Assembly (NCBI GenBank): GCA_964542435.1
Contig: CAZIVE010000011.1
Location: 1 to 43,075 of the forward strand
Reading direction: 5' to 3'
DNA length: 43,075 bases
Origin: CAZIVE01 sp964542435
GTDB taxonomy: Bacteria; Bacteroidota; Bacteroidia; Bacteroidales; Tannerellaceae
The stretch's first letter is position 1. Each line of letters starts with the position of its first letter. The notes under the pieces were generated by a model. It was not told the origin of the DNA. It saw only the letters and a list, made by a program, of their open reading frames with translations, and searched no databases. Position numbers and translations under genes: made by a program. This document shows positions 7,557 through 16,567 of this stretch, one piece after another.

Positions 7557-8722
7557 ATCCTTTCGCCTCTGCAGAAGGTTTGGATCACCTCCAGCTCCTT
7601 TGAGAGGACGACGATGTCGGCATCTTTTCCCTTTTCGAGCGAGCCTTTGCGGTCCGCGATGTTCATGCGTCGGGCAGGAGTCTCCGAGGCCATGCGTATA
7701 GCGTCGGTCAGCGGGATGCCGGCTTTTTGTACCATCGTGCGCACGACGACGTCCATCGTGGCGATACTGCCTGCCAGTGCGGAGCGGTCGGCCAGTTTGC
7801 AGACGCCGTCTTCGATGATGATCTTCGGACTGTCGGTCTGTCCGGTATCTTTTTGGGCGTCGAAAGCAGAATAGGCCATGCCGTCGGTCACGAGTGAGGT
7901 CCGTTCCACCCCTTTGATTTTATAGATCAGTTTGAGCAGCGGCACGGGCACATGGATACCGTCGCCGATCACTTCGACGCTCATGTCGTCCATGAGATAG
8001 ATGCTCTCCACGGTCCCTTCGTGTTTGAACTCGCGGTCCTTATGGACGGAGGTCATGGCGTTGTAGAAATGAGTGGCGTGGGAGAAGCCATGTTCCCATG
8101 CCGCTTTCACCATCGGATAGTCGGCCACGGTGTGAGCGATGGCTACCAGCACGCCTTTCGAAGAGACAAAGGTGCCAAACTCCAGTGCGCCGGGCAGTTC
8201 GGGGGCGGCGCTCCAGCGCGCCAGCGAGGGCGTGGATTCGAGGAAGGGGCGATAGACCTTCGGATCGGGAAGGAGCAGGCTGTCGGGGTCCTGTCCGCCG
8301 CAGCGAACGGGGTTGAGATAGTCGCCTTCGAGATGCAGGCCCATCACCTGCGCACCCGATTCGGGATGGCGCATCAGCGCGTCGCACACTTCGGCAGCTT
8401 GGGCGAACTGGCACATCGGTGCCGACTGGAGTGTCGGGAAGATAGCCGTAGTGCCATGCAGGGCATGCGCTTTATTGATGATGTTGAACGCCTCCTTCGA
8501 AGCCTCGAGGAAATAGCGTCCGCCGCCGCCGTGCACATGCATGTCGATGAATCCGGGGGCGACAAAGTTGCCCTGGGCGTCATACGTCTCGGCGTTTTCT
8601 ATCTCGGGACGGTCCGTGGTGATCTCCCTGATTTTCCCGTCGCATACGACGAGAGTGGCCTCTTTGAGGATGCCTTGCGGCGTGAGGAGGTTACCGTTGA
8701 TGATTTTCAAAAAACCTTTCAT
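7553..8722 (-). CDS. nagA: N-acetylglucosamine-6-phosphate deacetylase
   Basis: 389 residues, the normal size for this amidohydrolase. It removes acetate from N-acetylglucosamine-6-phosphate in cytosolic amino-sugar catabolism and cell-wall recycling. Visible are the metal-site motif MHVHGGGG (H62, H64), the metal-ligand glutamate in GLHLEGDYLNP (E132), AIAHT (H197), HATHFYNAM (H215, H218), and the catalytic aspartate in LVTDGM (D280). The start at 8722 (MKGFLKIINGNLLTPQG) is 18 bases after the RNase H gene, so the two are probably one transcript. No nagB is nearby. Confidence 0.93.
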   Translation of the reverse strand: MKGFLKIINGNLLTPQGILKEATLVVCDGKIREITTDRPEIENAETYDAQGNFVAPGFIDMHVHGGGGRYFLEASKEAFNIINKAHALHGTTAIFPTLQSAPMCQFAQAAEVCDALMRHPESGAQVMGLHLEGDYLNPVRCGGQDPDSLLLPDPKVYRPFLESTPSLARWSAAPELPGALEFGTFVSSKGVLVAIAHTVADYPMVKAAWEHGFSHATHFYNAMTSVHKDREFKHEGTVESIYLMDDMSVEVIGDGIHVPVPLLKLIYKIKGVERTSLVTDGMAYSAFDAQKDTGQTDSPKIIIEDGVCKLADRSALAGSIATMDVVVRTMVQKAGIPLTDAIRMASETPARRMNIADRKGSLEKGKDADIVVLSKELEVIQTFCRGERI

Positions 8723-8740
8723 GATCCGTATATCTTTAAA

Positions 8741-9376
8741 CTATTTTCTACCGAAGTCAGCGGGGATCTCGCCCCATTCGTCGGTGTTCCATTTCCGGAC
8801 TTCGTTGAGATATTCATGAGTATTGAGCCATCTCTCGGCTCTTTCGATGAGGTCGAAGATGGGATGGTTGAGAACGTTCTGCACGAGCAGGGTGCGGCAT
8901 TTCTTCTTCTTGATCCAGGAGATGGCGTTACGGCTGTCGGAATAGACGGGCAGCGACGGGATGCCTTTCTGCTGGAGCAGCGCGAGGGCATGCACGATGG
9001 CGAGGAACTCGCCGATGTTGTTCGTCCCCTGGCGCATCGGACCGACGTGGAAGAGCTGTTCGCCCGAAGGCAGCAGCACGCCGCGGTATTCCATGTCGCC
9101 CGGATTGCCACTGCACGCCGCATCGACGGCGAGGCACTGCGAAGGTCTGTCTGTCCGTTCGGAGGAGAGCATCCGTTTGGTGGCCTGCGGCGAAGAGGCG
9201 CTCTTGAGGTACGCTTCGTAGCCGTCGGTCAGAGCCTGTTCCGCCAGTTCGCGAGAGGGGAACGACTTATATCGTGCGCCCCCGAAACCTTTGGTCTGTG
9301 CCTCGCACTCCCTCCAGCTGTCGTAAACGCCTGGGTTGACGCCTCTCCACACCGTGTAAAACTTCCGTTCTGCCAT
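8741..9376 (-). CDS. Ribonuclease H with N-terminal viroplasmin-like domain
   Basis: 211 residues. Residues 1-60 (KFYTVWRGVNPGVYDSWRECEAQTKGFGGARYKSF...) form the viroplasmin/RNase H1 hybrid-binding domain. From about 78 the RNase HI-like domain starts with AVDAACSGNPGDMEYRGV; acidic active-site residues are seen in AVDAA, IGEFLAIVHAL, VYSDSRNAI and NTDEWGE. Such enzymes cut RNA in RNA-DNA hybrids. This two-domain form is common in Bacteroidota. It is the first gene of a short minus-strand transcript with nagA. Confidence 0.9.
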   Translation of the reverse strand: MAERKFYTVWRGVNPGVYDSWRECEAQTKGFGGARYKSFPSRELAEQALTDGYEAYLKSASSPQATKRMLSSERTDRPSQCLAVDAACSGNPGDMEYRGVLLPSGEQLFHVGPMRQGTNNIGEFLAIVHALALLQQKGIPSLPVYSDSRNAISWIKKKKCRTLLVQNVLNHPIFDLIERAERWLNTHEYLNEVRKWNTDEWGEIPADFGRK

Positions 9377-9395
9377 TCTTTTCTGCTCTTTGCAG

Positions 9396-9403
9396 CAAAA
9401 TTA
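9396..9403 (-). promoter_or_regulatory. -7 element upstream of RNase H / nagA
   Basis: TAATTTTG on the minus strand, 19 bases before the RNase H start codon. The upstream TTTG element is not clear. Confidence 0.5.
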
Positions 9404-9494
9404 CACTATTTTGCCCGATAAATGCCATTCGTTTCTATCCAAGTAGGAATTCAGGTTTCCCGGGAGGTCCTTGGAAAGCGAACTTCTTCGCCGT

Positions 9495-11567
9495 TTAATT
9501 TGCATAGCCATGCATTCCTCCGAGAAAATAGTTTACGCCGAAATAGGTGATGAGAACGGAGAGAAAAGCCAACGTCACGTAAAGATGGAAGACAAATGGA
9601 CGGCGCATCGCATGAAATGATTCATCGTGAAGGGGAAGCGCATAAACGAGCAGAGTGATCAACGCCCAACTCTCTTTCGGATCCCATGACCAATATTTCC
9701 CCCAGCTGACATTGGCCCAGATGGCACCTACAAAAATTCCGATTGAAAGCAATACCACCGCCGGATAAAGCAGCAGTTTGGAATAGATTTGCATGATCTG
9801 CATCTGTTCCTCCGCTGTTTTCTCTTTTCCGGTTGAAAAAAACAGAGCTGTCGCTCCGTTGAAAAAGGTGAGTGCCAGAAGAGCATAAGCCATCATGATG
9901 ACAGAGACATGCAGACAGAGAAGCGGCGAGGAAAGTACAGGGATGAGTGGCGTGATCTGCGGATCCATGTGACTGATGTCGGCTACAAGCAGCAAGAAGC
10001 CTGAGAGCAGCAGGGCAAAGGGCACGATAAGGATAAACCTGCGGCGGAGCAAAAACCCTACACATTCTACACACCAGGCTGTGACCAACATCGTCTCATA
10101 GCCGTTGGTCATTGGAATTTCTCCGCTGATGTAGCTTCGAAGAGCCAGAGCTACAGTGAGAAGGCCAAAGGAGAGGAGCAGAAATATCTGAAAAAGAAGA
10201 TGGACCCATTTTTTACTCTTTCCGATCTTTTGTTTTCTTGCGAAAGAACGCCCGCACCAGACCAGTGAAAGAATCCCGGCTAAAAGGTTGAGACGGTAGA
10301 GCAGCGTGGTAAAAGGGATTTTATTATAGAATCTTTCGGCGGAAAGCTTCTGCTCGTTCACTGTTGTACCTTCATTTTTCTGTTGATATCTTTTCAGCTT
10401 GGAGATGATGTGGTGAAAAGTCTTCATAGTGTCTTGTCCGGTACTCCCAGCCAGCAGATTCAACGATTCTTGGATGAAGAGTTTTTTTTCGGCGGAATAA
10501 TTTGCCGGCAGCGAATCGCATGGAGCATACCAGACGGTTCCGTCAACGGTCTGTTGAGGAAAGATGCGGAAAAAGGTACCGCTTTCAGCCATGTCAAGAA
10601 GTTCTGTTTCTTTCACGGAAGCTCGGAAATCGGTAATCCAGTCCTCCTCATTGAAATAGATTCCACATAAGATCTGCATAGGCGAATATCCGTGAAAATC
10701 GGAACGGCCTGTCCATTTGTGGCATAAATCAGTAGCCACCGTTTGAATGGAGGTGATGCGACCGTTATAAAGCACGTGCAACGTGCCCAATTCGTCGGCC
10801 TGCTCACGTGAGAATGTTTTCTGTGCTTCGACCTGTCCGGAGATCATCAGAACAATCGCCACCAGGAGACTTTTCTTCAACAACGGATGAGAAAGCAGTT
10901 TGCTGAAGCCTCCTTTTGGATCGATCAGCAGGGCGAGCATCGACAGAAACAGCATGAAAAAGCCGTAATAGGTGATGGCAATTCCATAAGGATCGACATT
11001 GACGGAGAGATGACTGCCTTCGCCTCCCGGATCATAAGAGAGCTGATAAAAGCGATAGCCTTTATAGGAATAAATATGATTCATGGAAACTTCGCCCCGT
11101 TTCGTCTCACTGGTTTTTCTGTCGGTGAGTGTGAATCGTGTGACATAGTCCGAAGGCGAATGAGTGCCACTGTAATATCGGATGAAGAAAGTGTCCAGTT
11201 TCATCTCAGCCGGGAGATCCCCGTAAATCTCATCCTTTCCCTCCAAGGTGAAGCTTTTTGAGATATGACCTTTCAGCAGATGCACTTCGCCCTGTTTTGC
11301 CGTAATCGAAGTGGTTAAAGCTCCCAAAAGAATCAGGACAAAGGAAAGATGCATCGCGAAAGCTGCCGGACGTTCATAAAGCTTGCGTTTGAAAAGGTAA
11401 ACCAGTCCGCAGAGCGCCAGTGCGCCCCACAGACCGGCAAACCATGCAGAATCATAGATGTATAAATGAACCCATGCTGTTCCACACGCCCTTTCCACAA
11501 CGGTGGCAGCGATCATACATAAAACGATTATGGCAAAAAATGAGATGATGATTCTTTTCAGATGCAT
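9495..11567 (-). CDS. ccsA: Fused cytochrome c synthase CcsBA (ResB-CcsA)
   Basis: 690 residues. The N-terminal part has several membrane segments and a periplasmic ResB-like region; the C-terminal part is CcsA with the tryptophan-rich haem-handling motif WGKYWSWDPKESWALI. System II synthases of this fused kind move haem across the inner membrane and attach it to CXXCH motifs of exported apocytochromes. Directly upstream on the same strand lies a lipoprotein with two CXXCH motifs, the obvious client. The 75-base gap to that gene contains a stem-loop without a T-run, so the genes probably share a transcript. Bacteroidota synthases are often annotated as two proteins; here they are one. Confidence 0.9.
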   Translation of the reverse strand: MHLKRIIISFFAIIVLCMIAATVVERACGTAWVHLYIYDSAWFAGLWGALALCGLVYLFKRKLYERPAAFAMHLSFVLILLGALTTSITAKQGEVHLLKGHISKSFTLEGKDEIYGDLPAEMKLDTFFIRYYSGTHSPSDYVTRFTLTDRKTSETKRGEVSMNHIYSYKGYRFYQLSYDPGGEGSHLSVNVDPYGIAITYYGFFMLFLSMLALLIDPKGGFSKLLSHPLLKKSLLVAIVLMISGQVEAQKTFSREQADELGTLHVLYNGRITSIQTVATDLCHKWTGRSDFHGYSPMQILCGIYFNEEDWITDFRASVKETELLDMAESGTFFRIFPQQTVDGTVWYAPCDSLPANYSAEKKLFIQESLNLLAGSTGQDTMKTFHHIISKLKRYQQKNEGTTVNEQKLSAERFYNKIPFTTLLYRLNLLAGILSLVWCGRSFARKQKIGKSKKWVHLLFQIFLLLSFGLLTVALALRSYISGEIPMTNGYETMLVTAWCVECVGFLLRRRFILIVPFALLLSGFLLLVADISHMDPQITPLIPVLSSPLLCLHVSVIMMAYALLALTFFNGATALFFSTGKEKTAEEQMQIMQIYSKLLLYPAVVLLSIGIFVGAIWANVSWGKYWSWDPKESWALITLLVYALPLHDESFHAMRRPFVFHLYVTLAFLSVLITYFGVNYFLGGMHGYAN

Positions 11568-11580
11568 GTTGTAAAGTAAT

Positions 11581-11615
11581 CTTCAAGTCATGGGCATTTA
11601 CGCCCATGCTTGAAG
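11581..11615 (-). other. Stem-loop between the di-haem gene and ccsBA
   Basis: CTTCAAG-T-CATGGGC (11581-11595) pairs with GCCCATG-CTTGAAG (11602-11615), giving 14 base pairs with one bulged T and a 6-base loop. No T-run follows on the minus strand, so an intercistronic mRNA processing or stability element is more likely than a terminator. Confidence 0.6.
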
Positions 11616-11643
11616 AGAACGAACTAACAGTTGAACATTTTGA

Positions 11644-13146
11644 TTAAATGGACTCAAGAAAACGGACCACGGCATCGCGATCAGTTTTGCTCAAGGCACG
11701 GAATTTTTCTTTGGATGTCTTTGCATCTCCGCCATGCCACATGATGGCTTCGACATAGTTTCGAGCACGCATGTCGTGCAGATGATCACCGGCACCTGTA
11801 CATTTTTCAGACAGTCCGCGTCCCCAAAGAGGCGTTGTGCGGCACCATCCTGTACGAATATCGTTCTTCATCTCCATCCGATGTTGCAGGAGATCGGTAT
11901 AGGGCCATATTTTCTGGTGCGGATAGCGCGGTAGTCTGCCTTTGAGAAGCGGATCACCCGTATAATCATCGTCTCCCGTATTCCATGAAGGACGATGACA
12001 GTTCGTGCAGCCGATGGTGTAGAAGATCTTCTTTCCCTGTTTTACCTTCTCATCGTCCAGATTACGGGCGGCCGGGACGGCAAGTCCTCTGTGCCAAACC
12101 ATCAATGCGATGTAATCTTCGTCACTCATTTCAGGTTTGAGATCCTTTGCCGTGAGGTTGTTGTAGATGGTTTGTTCGTCCTGTCCCAATGCCTGCTGCA
12201 CCATTTTGTTCTGCGACATGGCTGTTGCGTACGCTGTCGTCAGATAGTTGTAGCGTCGGGAGGAACGTGTGACGTTGGTGATGTTCCAGATGGCATTGGC
12301 TCCAGGACCATTCTGAAGTGTTCCGCGCGACAGACCGTAGGTGAATCGTCCGGGATGAGTGGTTCCGTCTATCTCTTTGATATCTTTGCCAATCTTCACA
12401 TTGCTGGTGTAAAGAAGCTCCTGCTGGTATTGGGCCCGAAGCGAATCGTCGGGGATCGCGTCAAGGAGTCCTGTTCCGTAGATCCCGATAGTGGCTTCTA
12501 CTCTCACCTTGTAATTTTCGGGCATCGGGACGTGGAAGGCATTGCGGTCGATGGTGATCTCCGGATAAATCAGACTGTAGGTCTCTCCGTCGGGGAATCG
12601 GTTGCCATATTCATCGGTATAGTCCAGCCATTTCATATGGATACCTGATTCCTCGACAGGAGGAAGATAGGGATAGACTGCTTTGGTCTGGGGCATTCCT
12701 GTCAGCGAAGAGACGTAATTGTCGTTCTCATCCGTGACGACCAGCAGATATCCATTGCCATAATCATTAGCCTGGAAGCGTTCCATTCGCTTGCCGTGAC
12801 CATAACCCGGATGACAAGCAATGCAGGAGGTACGAATATAGACAGGACCCAGTCCTGTGCGTGTTGCACCCTTTTCGCTTCCAGCGGTTACGAATGCATC
12901 TTCAAAGAACGATTCTCCGTGTTGGAATTCCGCACTCAGTTTGGAATCCGCATCTACCATAGGAGTTGATTGTTCATAAGCACTGGAAGTGGTGTTGAAG
13001 ACCGTTCCCATTTTGCCGCCCGAATACCATTCTTCAGACAGTTCTTCCGCGGGATCGGGCGTTGGCGTGTCGGGTTTGTCATCATCGCTGCATGCCGTAA
13101 AGGCCAATGCAGCGAGAATCATGAAAGAGATATAGGATTTGTTCAT
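11644..13146 (-). CDS. Di-haem oxidoreductase (DUF1111) lipoprotein
   Basis: 500 residues with a lipoprotein signal (LAALAFTAC, C19) followed by an acidic, proline-rich linker. Two c-type haem motifs are present: CIACH (C108, C111, H112) and CTNCH (C380, C383, H384). The C-terminal part has the conserved RTTPLWGRG ... HDMRARNYVEAIMWHGGDA ... FRALSKTDRDAVVRFLESI pattern of the DUF1111 'di-haem oxidoreductase, putative peroxidase' family. The protein probably sits in the outer or inner membrane facing the periplasm and carries electrons; its substrate is not established. Its neighbours imelysin, a porin-like protein and CcsBA suggest a role in metal handling. The gene begins three bases after the imelysin stop. 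Confidence 0.9.
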   Translation of the reverse strand: MNKSYISFMILAALAFTACSDDDKPDTPTPDPAEELSEEWYSGGKMGTVFNTTSSAYEQSTPMVDADSKLSAEFQHGESFFEDAFVTAGSEKGATRTGLGPVYIRTSCIACHPGYGHGKRMERFQANDYGNGYLLVVTDENDNYVSSLTGMPQTKAVYPYLPPVEESGIHMKWLDYTDEYGNRFPDGETYSLIYPEITIDRNAFHVPMPENYKVRVEATIGIYGTGLLDAIPDDSLRAQYQQELLYTSNVKIGKDIKEIDGTTHPGRFTYGLSRGTLQNGPGANAIWNITNVTRSSRRYNYLTTAYATAMSQNKMVQQALGQDEQTIYNNLTAKDLKPEMSDEDYIALMVWHRGLAVPAARNLDDEKVKQGKKIFYTIGCTNCHRPSWNTGDDDYTGDPLLKGRLPRYPHQKIWPYTDLLQHRMEMKNDIRTGWCRTTPLWGRGLSEKCTGAGDHLHDMRARNYVEAIMWHGGDAKTSKEKFRALSKTDRDAVVRFLESI

Positions 13147-13149
13147 GAG

Positions 13150-14328
13150 TTATTGTTGTTTTTGGATGAGAGAAGAAGCTTCGTCAAGGATAGATACCAG
13201 ATTGTTGCAGGCATCGATAGCGGTTTGCGTCTCCGCTTTGCTTAGATGATTGCGGAAAGGATAGATCAATGTTCCGATTCCGCTCTTTCCATCTTCTCCG
13301 ATAGTCGATACAACACTTGCCTTCAGCTTATCAGCTAAAGTCGGATCCAATGAATAAAGGTAGGAGTAGATGGAGAGCTTTGAATCGCGGCTGTCCGAAA
13401 CGCCGCCTAAGAAAGAGTTCTCGATGCCTCGTATGTTGTCTTGGAAATCCTCTTTGGAGTTCCAGCTGTACCAGGATTCCACATCCAGCACATTGCCTGA
13501 GTTCACAGGATCGGTAATTTTTGTATTGCCCACTTCATTGGCAATTCCCCGGCAACCCTTTTCTCCTTGCAGAATTTCTACAATGGCATCTTTTTGAGTC
13601 TTGAAAGTGCTTCCGGCTTCTCCTGCATGGATGATGTTATCTCCCCAGACAATGTCGAAGCTGACTTCCGCATCGTCCAGAATCTTTTGTTTGGCTGACG
13701 TCACTTTGTCATGCCCTGCCCAGGCAGCTTCGAGAATGATGCATTGCAGTTTCAAGTCTCCGGCAACACCGACAGCAAATTTCAGTTCGTTGTCTGTAAT
13801 CGTCGAAGCTGAACGAGCACCGCCCTCACTGAAGATGACATATTCCAGCGCATGGAATCCGAGTAGTCCGCTCGTGAGGTTGTTTGTAGCATAATTCGCG
13901 TCGAATTTGCTCATGATACTTTCGCTGGCCAGTAGATCATCCAGATTCTGTTTGTCGAGCGGCCATGAGTCAATATGAGGATCGATGCCGCGAATGGTGG
14001 CAGGTCCATAAAGAAAAGCCTCGCTCTGTTCCCAGAACTTACGGGCTTTGATCCATGCAGCGTCAGCAGCTTTTACCTGAGCATCGCTTTTATCTTTCTG
14101 AAGATTGATGCAAGCCGTTTCCAGATCGATAGAAGCATCAGCCAGATTGTGATACGTATTAATGACCGTGTTGTTGACATACTGTTTCAAGATTGATGAA
14201 AGATCTGTGGTCTTGCTTTCCGGTGCCGGATTGTCGTCATTGCTGCATGCCGTAATGAACGACATCATGAAAGCAATCATTAGAATGGGCCAGATCTCTT
14301 TTTTCGAATAGTAAATTACTTTTTTCAT
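13150..14328 (-). CDS. Imelysin-family lipoprotein
   Basis: 392 residues with a lipoprotein signal (MMSFITAC, C28). The imelysin fold is supported by the family motif GxHxxE, here GFHALE (G157, H159, E162), and by the helical segment 'AWIKARKFWEQSEAFLYGPATIRGIDPHIDSWPLD'. Imelysin-like proteins (IrpA, and EfeO C-terminal domains) are linked to iron uptake and are not thought to be true peptidases. In other bacteria, imelysin genes lie beside DUF1111 di-haem genes under iron control, which matches the arrangement here. Confidence 0.92.
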   Translation of the reverse strand: MKKVIYYSKKEIWPILMIAFMMSFITACSNDDNPAPESKTTDLSSILKQYVNNTVINTYHNLADASIDLETACINLQKDKSDAQVKAADAAWIKARKFWEQSEAFLYGPATIRGIDPHIDSWPLDKQNLDDLLASESIMSKFDANYATNNLTSGLLGFHALEYVIFSEGGARSASTITDNELKFAVGVAGDLKLQCIILEAAWAGHDKVTSAKQKILDDAEVSFDIVWGDNIIHAGEAGSTFKTQKDAIVEILQGEKGCRGIANEVGNTKITDPVNSGNVLDVESWYSWNSKEDFQDNIRGIENSFLGGVSDSRDSKLSIYSYLYSLDPTLADKLKASVVSTIGEDGKSGIGTLIYPFRNHLSKAETQTAIDACNNLVSILDEASSLIQKQQ

Positions 14329-14363
14329 GTTCTTATGTGATTAATTATCTTATGTGTTCAAAA

Positions 14364-15650
14364 TCATTTGATGAAATAGCCTGAATAGGCGATTCCGAAT
14401 GACAGCGTATTCTCATCGTTATACTGTTTTTTGAAAAGACGTGATGAGTATTCTGCCTTAATGACGATGTTACGGATCGGATAATAGTTGATTCCGGCTG
14501 CGACACGTTGGCGTTCCCAGCATTGTTCGTCTAAAATCCCCTTTTCGGTTTTATACATGGAATCATAGTAATCATACCGCCCGAAAAGGTAGAGTTTCTG
14601 ACCTTTCTGTTCCATCTGCCCGATCTGTGAGAAGATATTGTATCCTGCTTCTACCGAAGAAGCTATGGCTTCCGATCCAACATTTGTTCTTGGAGAAGGG
14701 GAATAGGAGCTAAGATTCTTGTTTGTCTTGGAAATGGCGGCAGAATGGAACAGATGCCCGTAGTCGAAATTGCCTTGGACGATCCAATGATATCCGGCAT
14801 AATGAAAATCGAACGAACCGATCGTTACCGTTCCGTATTGTCCTTTGTAATTATCATGCTTTAAGCTGTTCGATGCACTGTTGCCGATATATCCGCTCAT
14901 TCCGAGACGAAGACCTTTTATAGAATAGTTGTCCAATCGAAAGGCACCTGCGTAGGCTGTAGCTATTTTATATTCGTAAGGAGAACCCGCGCCCCCTTTG
15001 ATCCAGTTCTTATTACTGAAACGGTCTGCATCCAGTCCCGGAAGGAACAGGGTTTCGTATCTCCATTTCCCGATGTTACCCCAAAGGCTTATGCCTGTCT
15101 CATGCCAAGTACAGGGAAGAATCGTGTTCTCACCTTCGTTGCGGAAGACGGAGAAAAACTCTGTGGGAAGATGATGTCCGTTCGTGAGGCCGACAGGAAC
15201 GATGATATGTCCGGCACGAAGATGGATTCCTTCTCCGAAGGTTTTTTCCAACCAGAATTGTTCAAGAGCAACTTCGCCGCCTCGTTCTATCTCCTTTTCA
15301 TATTCTCCGGTCTCCTCTTGTTCAATCTCCACGGCAGATTCAGTACCGCCGTGTTCGAATTCTATTTCGCTTCCCATCTTCCATCCTCGTCCGAAATCGT
15401 AGTTCAGCATGAGGACAACATGCGGAAGGTCGAATTCTCCATGCGACGGAGCATCTTTATAAGACGAGGCAGAAGTGTAGCGTTTCCAGTTGTCACTGTA
15501 AAACATCCGGCTCATGGTGGCTTCGCCATATCCGCCTATCTGCAATCGACTTGGGGCAACAAAGGTCGAATCATTCTCGGCCTTTGTCCCCAAACATACA
15601 GACAAGAGAAATAAACTAACAAATAAGGAAAAAGTATGCTTTGCTTTCAT
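14364..15650 (-). CDS. Porin-like outer-membrane protein of the imelysin operon
   Basis: 428 residues with signal peptide MKAKHTFSLFVSLFLLSVCLGTKAEN. The mature part begins 'LQIGGYGEATMSRMFY', has many amphipathic strands (for example VVLMLNYDFGRGWKMGSEIEFEHGG, HLRAGHIIVPVGLTNGHHLP) and ends 'LSFGIAYSGYFIK', consistent with a phosphate-selective-porin-like barrel. A glutamate-rich insert at about 108-125 (EIEQEETGEYEKEIE) could face the surface or the metal path; that is inference. It is the first gene of the operon, 35 bases before the imelysin gene. Confidence 0.75.
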   Translation of the reverse strand: MKAKHTFSLFVSLFLLSVCLGTKAENDSTFVAPSRLQIGGYGEATMSRMFYSDNWKRYTSASSYKDAPSHGEFDLPHVVLMLNYDFGRGWKMGSEIEFEHGGTESAVEIEQEETGEYEKEIERGGEVALEQFWLEKTFGEGIHLRAGHIIVPVGLTNGHHLPTEFFSVFRNEGENTILPCTWHETGISLWGNIGKWRYETLFLPGLDADRFSNKNWIKGGAGSPYEYKIATAYAGAFRLDNYSIKGLRLGMSGYIGNSASNSLKHDNYKGQYGTVTIGSFDFHYAGYHWIVQGNFDYGHLFHSAAISKTNKNLSSYSPSPRTNVGSEAIASSVEAGYNIFSQIGQMEQKGQKLYLFGRYDYYDSMYKTEKGILDEQCWERQRVAAGINYYPIRNIVIKAEYSSRLFKKQYNDENTLSFGIAYSGYFIK

Positions 15651-15678
15651 TGTTTTGTTTGAGTACTTAATTCGGTTG

Positions 15679-15686
15679 CAAAGTTA
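15679..15686 (-). promoter_or_regulatory. -7 element of the porin/imelysin/di-haem operon
   Basis: TAACTTTG on the minus strand, 28 bases before the porin start codon. The -33 element is weak. Confidence 0.6.
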
Positions 15687-15710
15687 GAGTGGCTGTCATG
15701 GAGCTGAAAT

Positions 15711-15836
15711 ACTCACTGTTCATGAAAAGGAAAGGAACAAGTCATCAGAAAGAATGTCCATATAATTAGGTATGTGCAGAGAGAAGAATCGCCAACTATT
15801 ATTATTTCAGGTCAACGTTTTTTTGACATACCTTTG
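15711..15836. promoter_or_regulatory. Shared control region of two divergent operons, with inverted repeats
   Basis: The -7 element of the plus-strand hemerythrin operon is TACCTTTG at 15829-15836. Just before it lies GTCAA (15811-15815), seven bases, TTGAC (15823-15827). Nearer the minus promoter is TGTTC ... GAACA (about 15717-15739). Both are candidate operators; neither matches a site that I can name. Confidence 0.45.
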
Positions 15837-15874
15837 CAAAATAAAGAGGTAAATGCCTATATTATTAATAATTC

Positions 15875-16567
15875 ATGGAACAGATATATTCAGCAGAGGA
15901 TAAGATGAGCCAGTTGATCGGTTCTGATTTTACATTGCTTCAGACGATGTGTCGGTTCGGTATGCCGCTCGGGTTTGGCGACAAGACAGTTCGTGAAGTA
16001 TGTGAAGCCAACAAGGTGGATTGCCATACGTTCCTAGCCGTAGTCAATTTTATGAATGACAACTTTTTTTGGGTAGAAGATGGAGAAGAACTTTCCATCT
16101 CTACACTGCTCCATTATCTTCGTTCCAGCCACGACTATTTTCTTGATTATTCATTGCCTTCCATCCACTCTAAACTTGAAGAAGCTTTGGAAAAGTCTGA
16201 TGATACGGCGACTTTGATCCTTCGTTTCTTTGATGAATATATGAAAGAGGTACGTCAGCACATGAGATATGAAGAGAAAACCGTTTTCCCCTATGTCGAT
16301 TCATTGTTGAAGGGCTCTTTCAGCAAGAGCTATGAGATTGCAACTTTTTCCAAACATCATAAACAGGTAGATGAGAAACTCACGGAACTTAAGAATATCA
16401 TTATTAAGTATTATCCGGGACAACAGAATAATAATCTGATGTCGGCCGCTCTGTTTGACATCTATCTCAATGAGAAATGGCTGAATGCGCATTGTCGGAT
16501 TGAAGATTATTTATTCGTTCCGACAATATTGAGACTTGAAAGGAGGTTGTCTGCTCATGAAAAGTAG
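15875..16567 (+). CDS. Hemerythrin / RIC-like di-iron protein
   Basis: 230 residues. The four-helix hemerythrin-like domain has histidines and acids with the spacing of RIC/YtfE iron-centre repair proteins: H86, H129 with E133 (QHMRYEEKTVFPY), H161/H162 (FSKHHKQV), H206 with E210 (NAHCRIEDYLF). The N-terminal domain (about 5-65) resembles the DUF542/ScdA N-domain but lacks its CC pair; 'MPLGFGDKTVREVCEANKVDCHTFLAVVNF' takes that place. RIC proteins repair or load iron into Fe-S clusters after oxidative or nitrosative damage; hemerythrin domains can also sense oxygen or NO. It overlaps the next gene by 11 bases, so the two are translationally linked. Confidence 0.88.
   Translation: MEQIYSAEDKMSQLIGSDFTLLQTMCRFGMPLGFGDKTVREVCEANKVDCHTFLAVVNFMNDNFFWVEDGEELSISTLLHYLRSSHDYFLDYSLPSIHSKLEEALEKSDDTATLILRFFDEYMKEVRQHMRYEEKTVFPYVDSLLKGSFSKSYEIATFSKHHKQVDEKLTELKNIIIKYYPGQQNNNLMSAALFDIYLNEKWLNAHCRIEDYLFVPTILRLERRLSAHEK

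Noticed and set aside
7952..9421. 489-codon open frame opposite nagA and the RNase H gene
   Set aside because: Both opposite genes show complete active-site motifs; the shadow frame has none and spans two genes.
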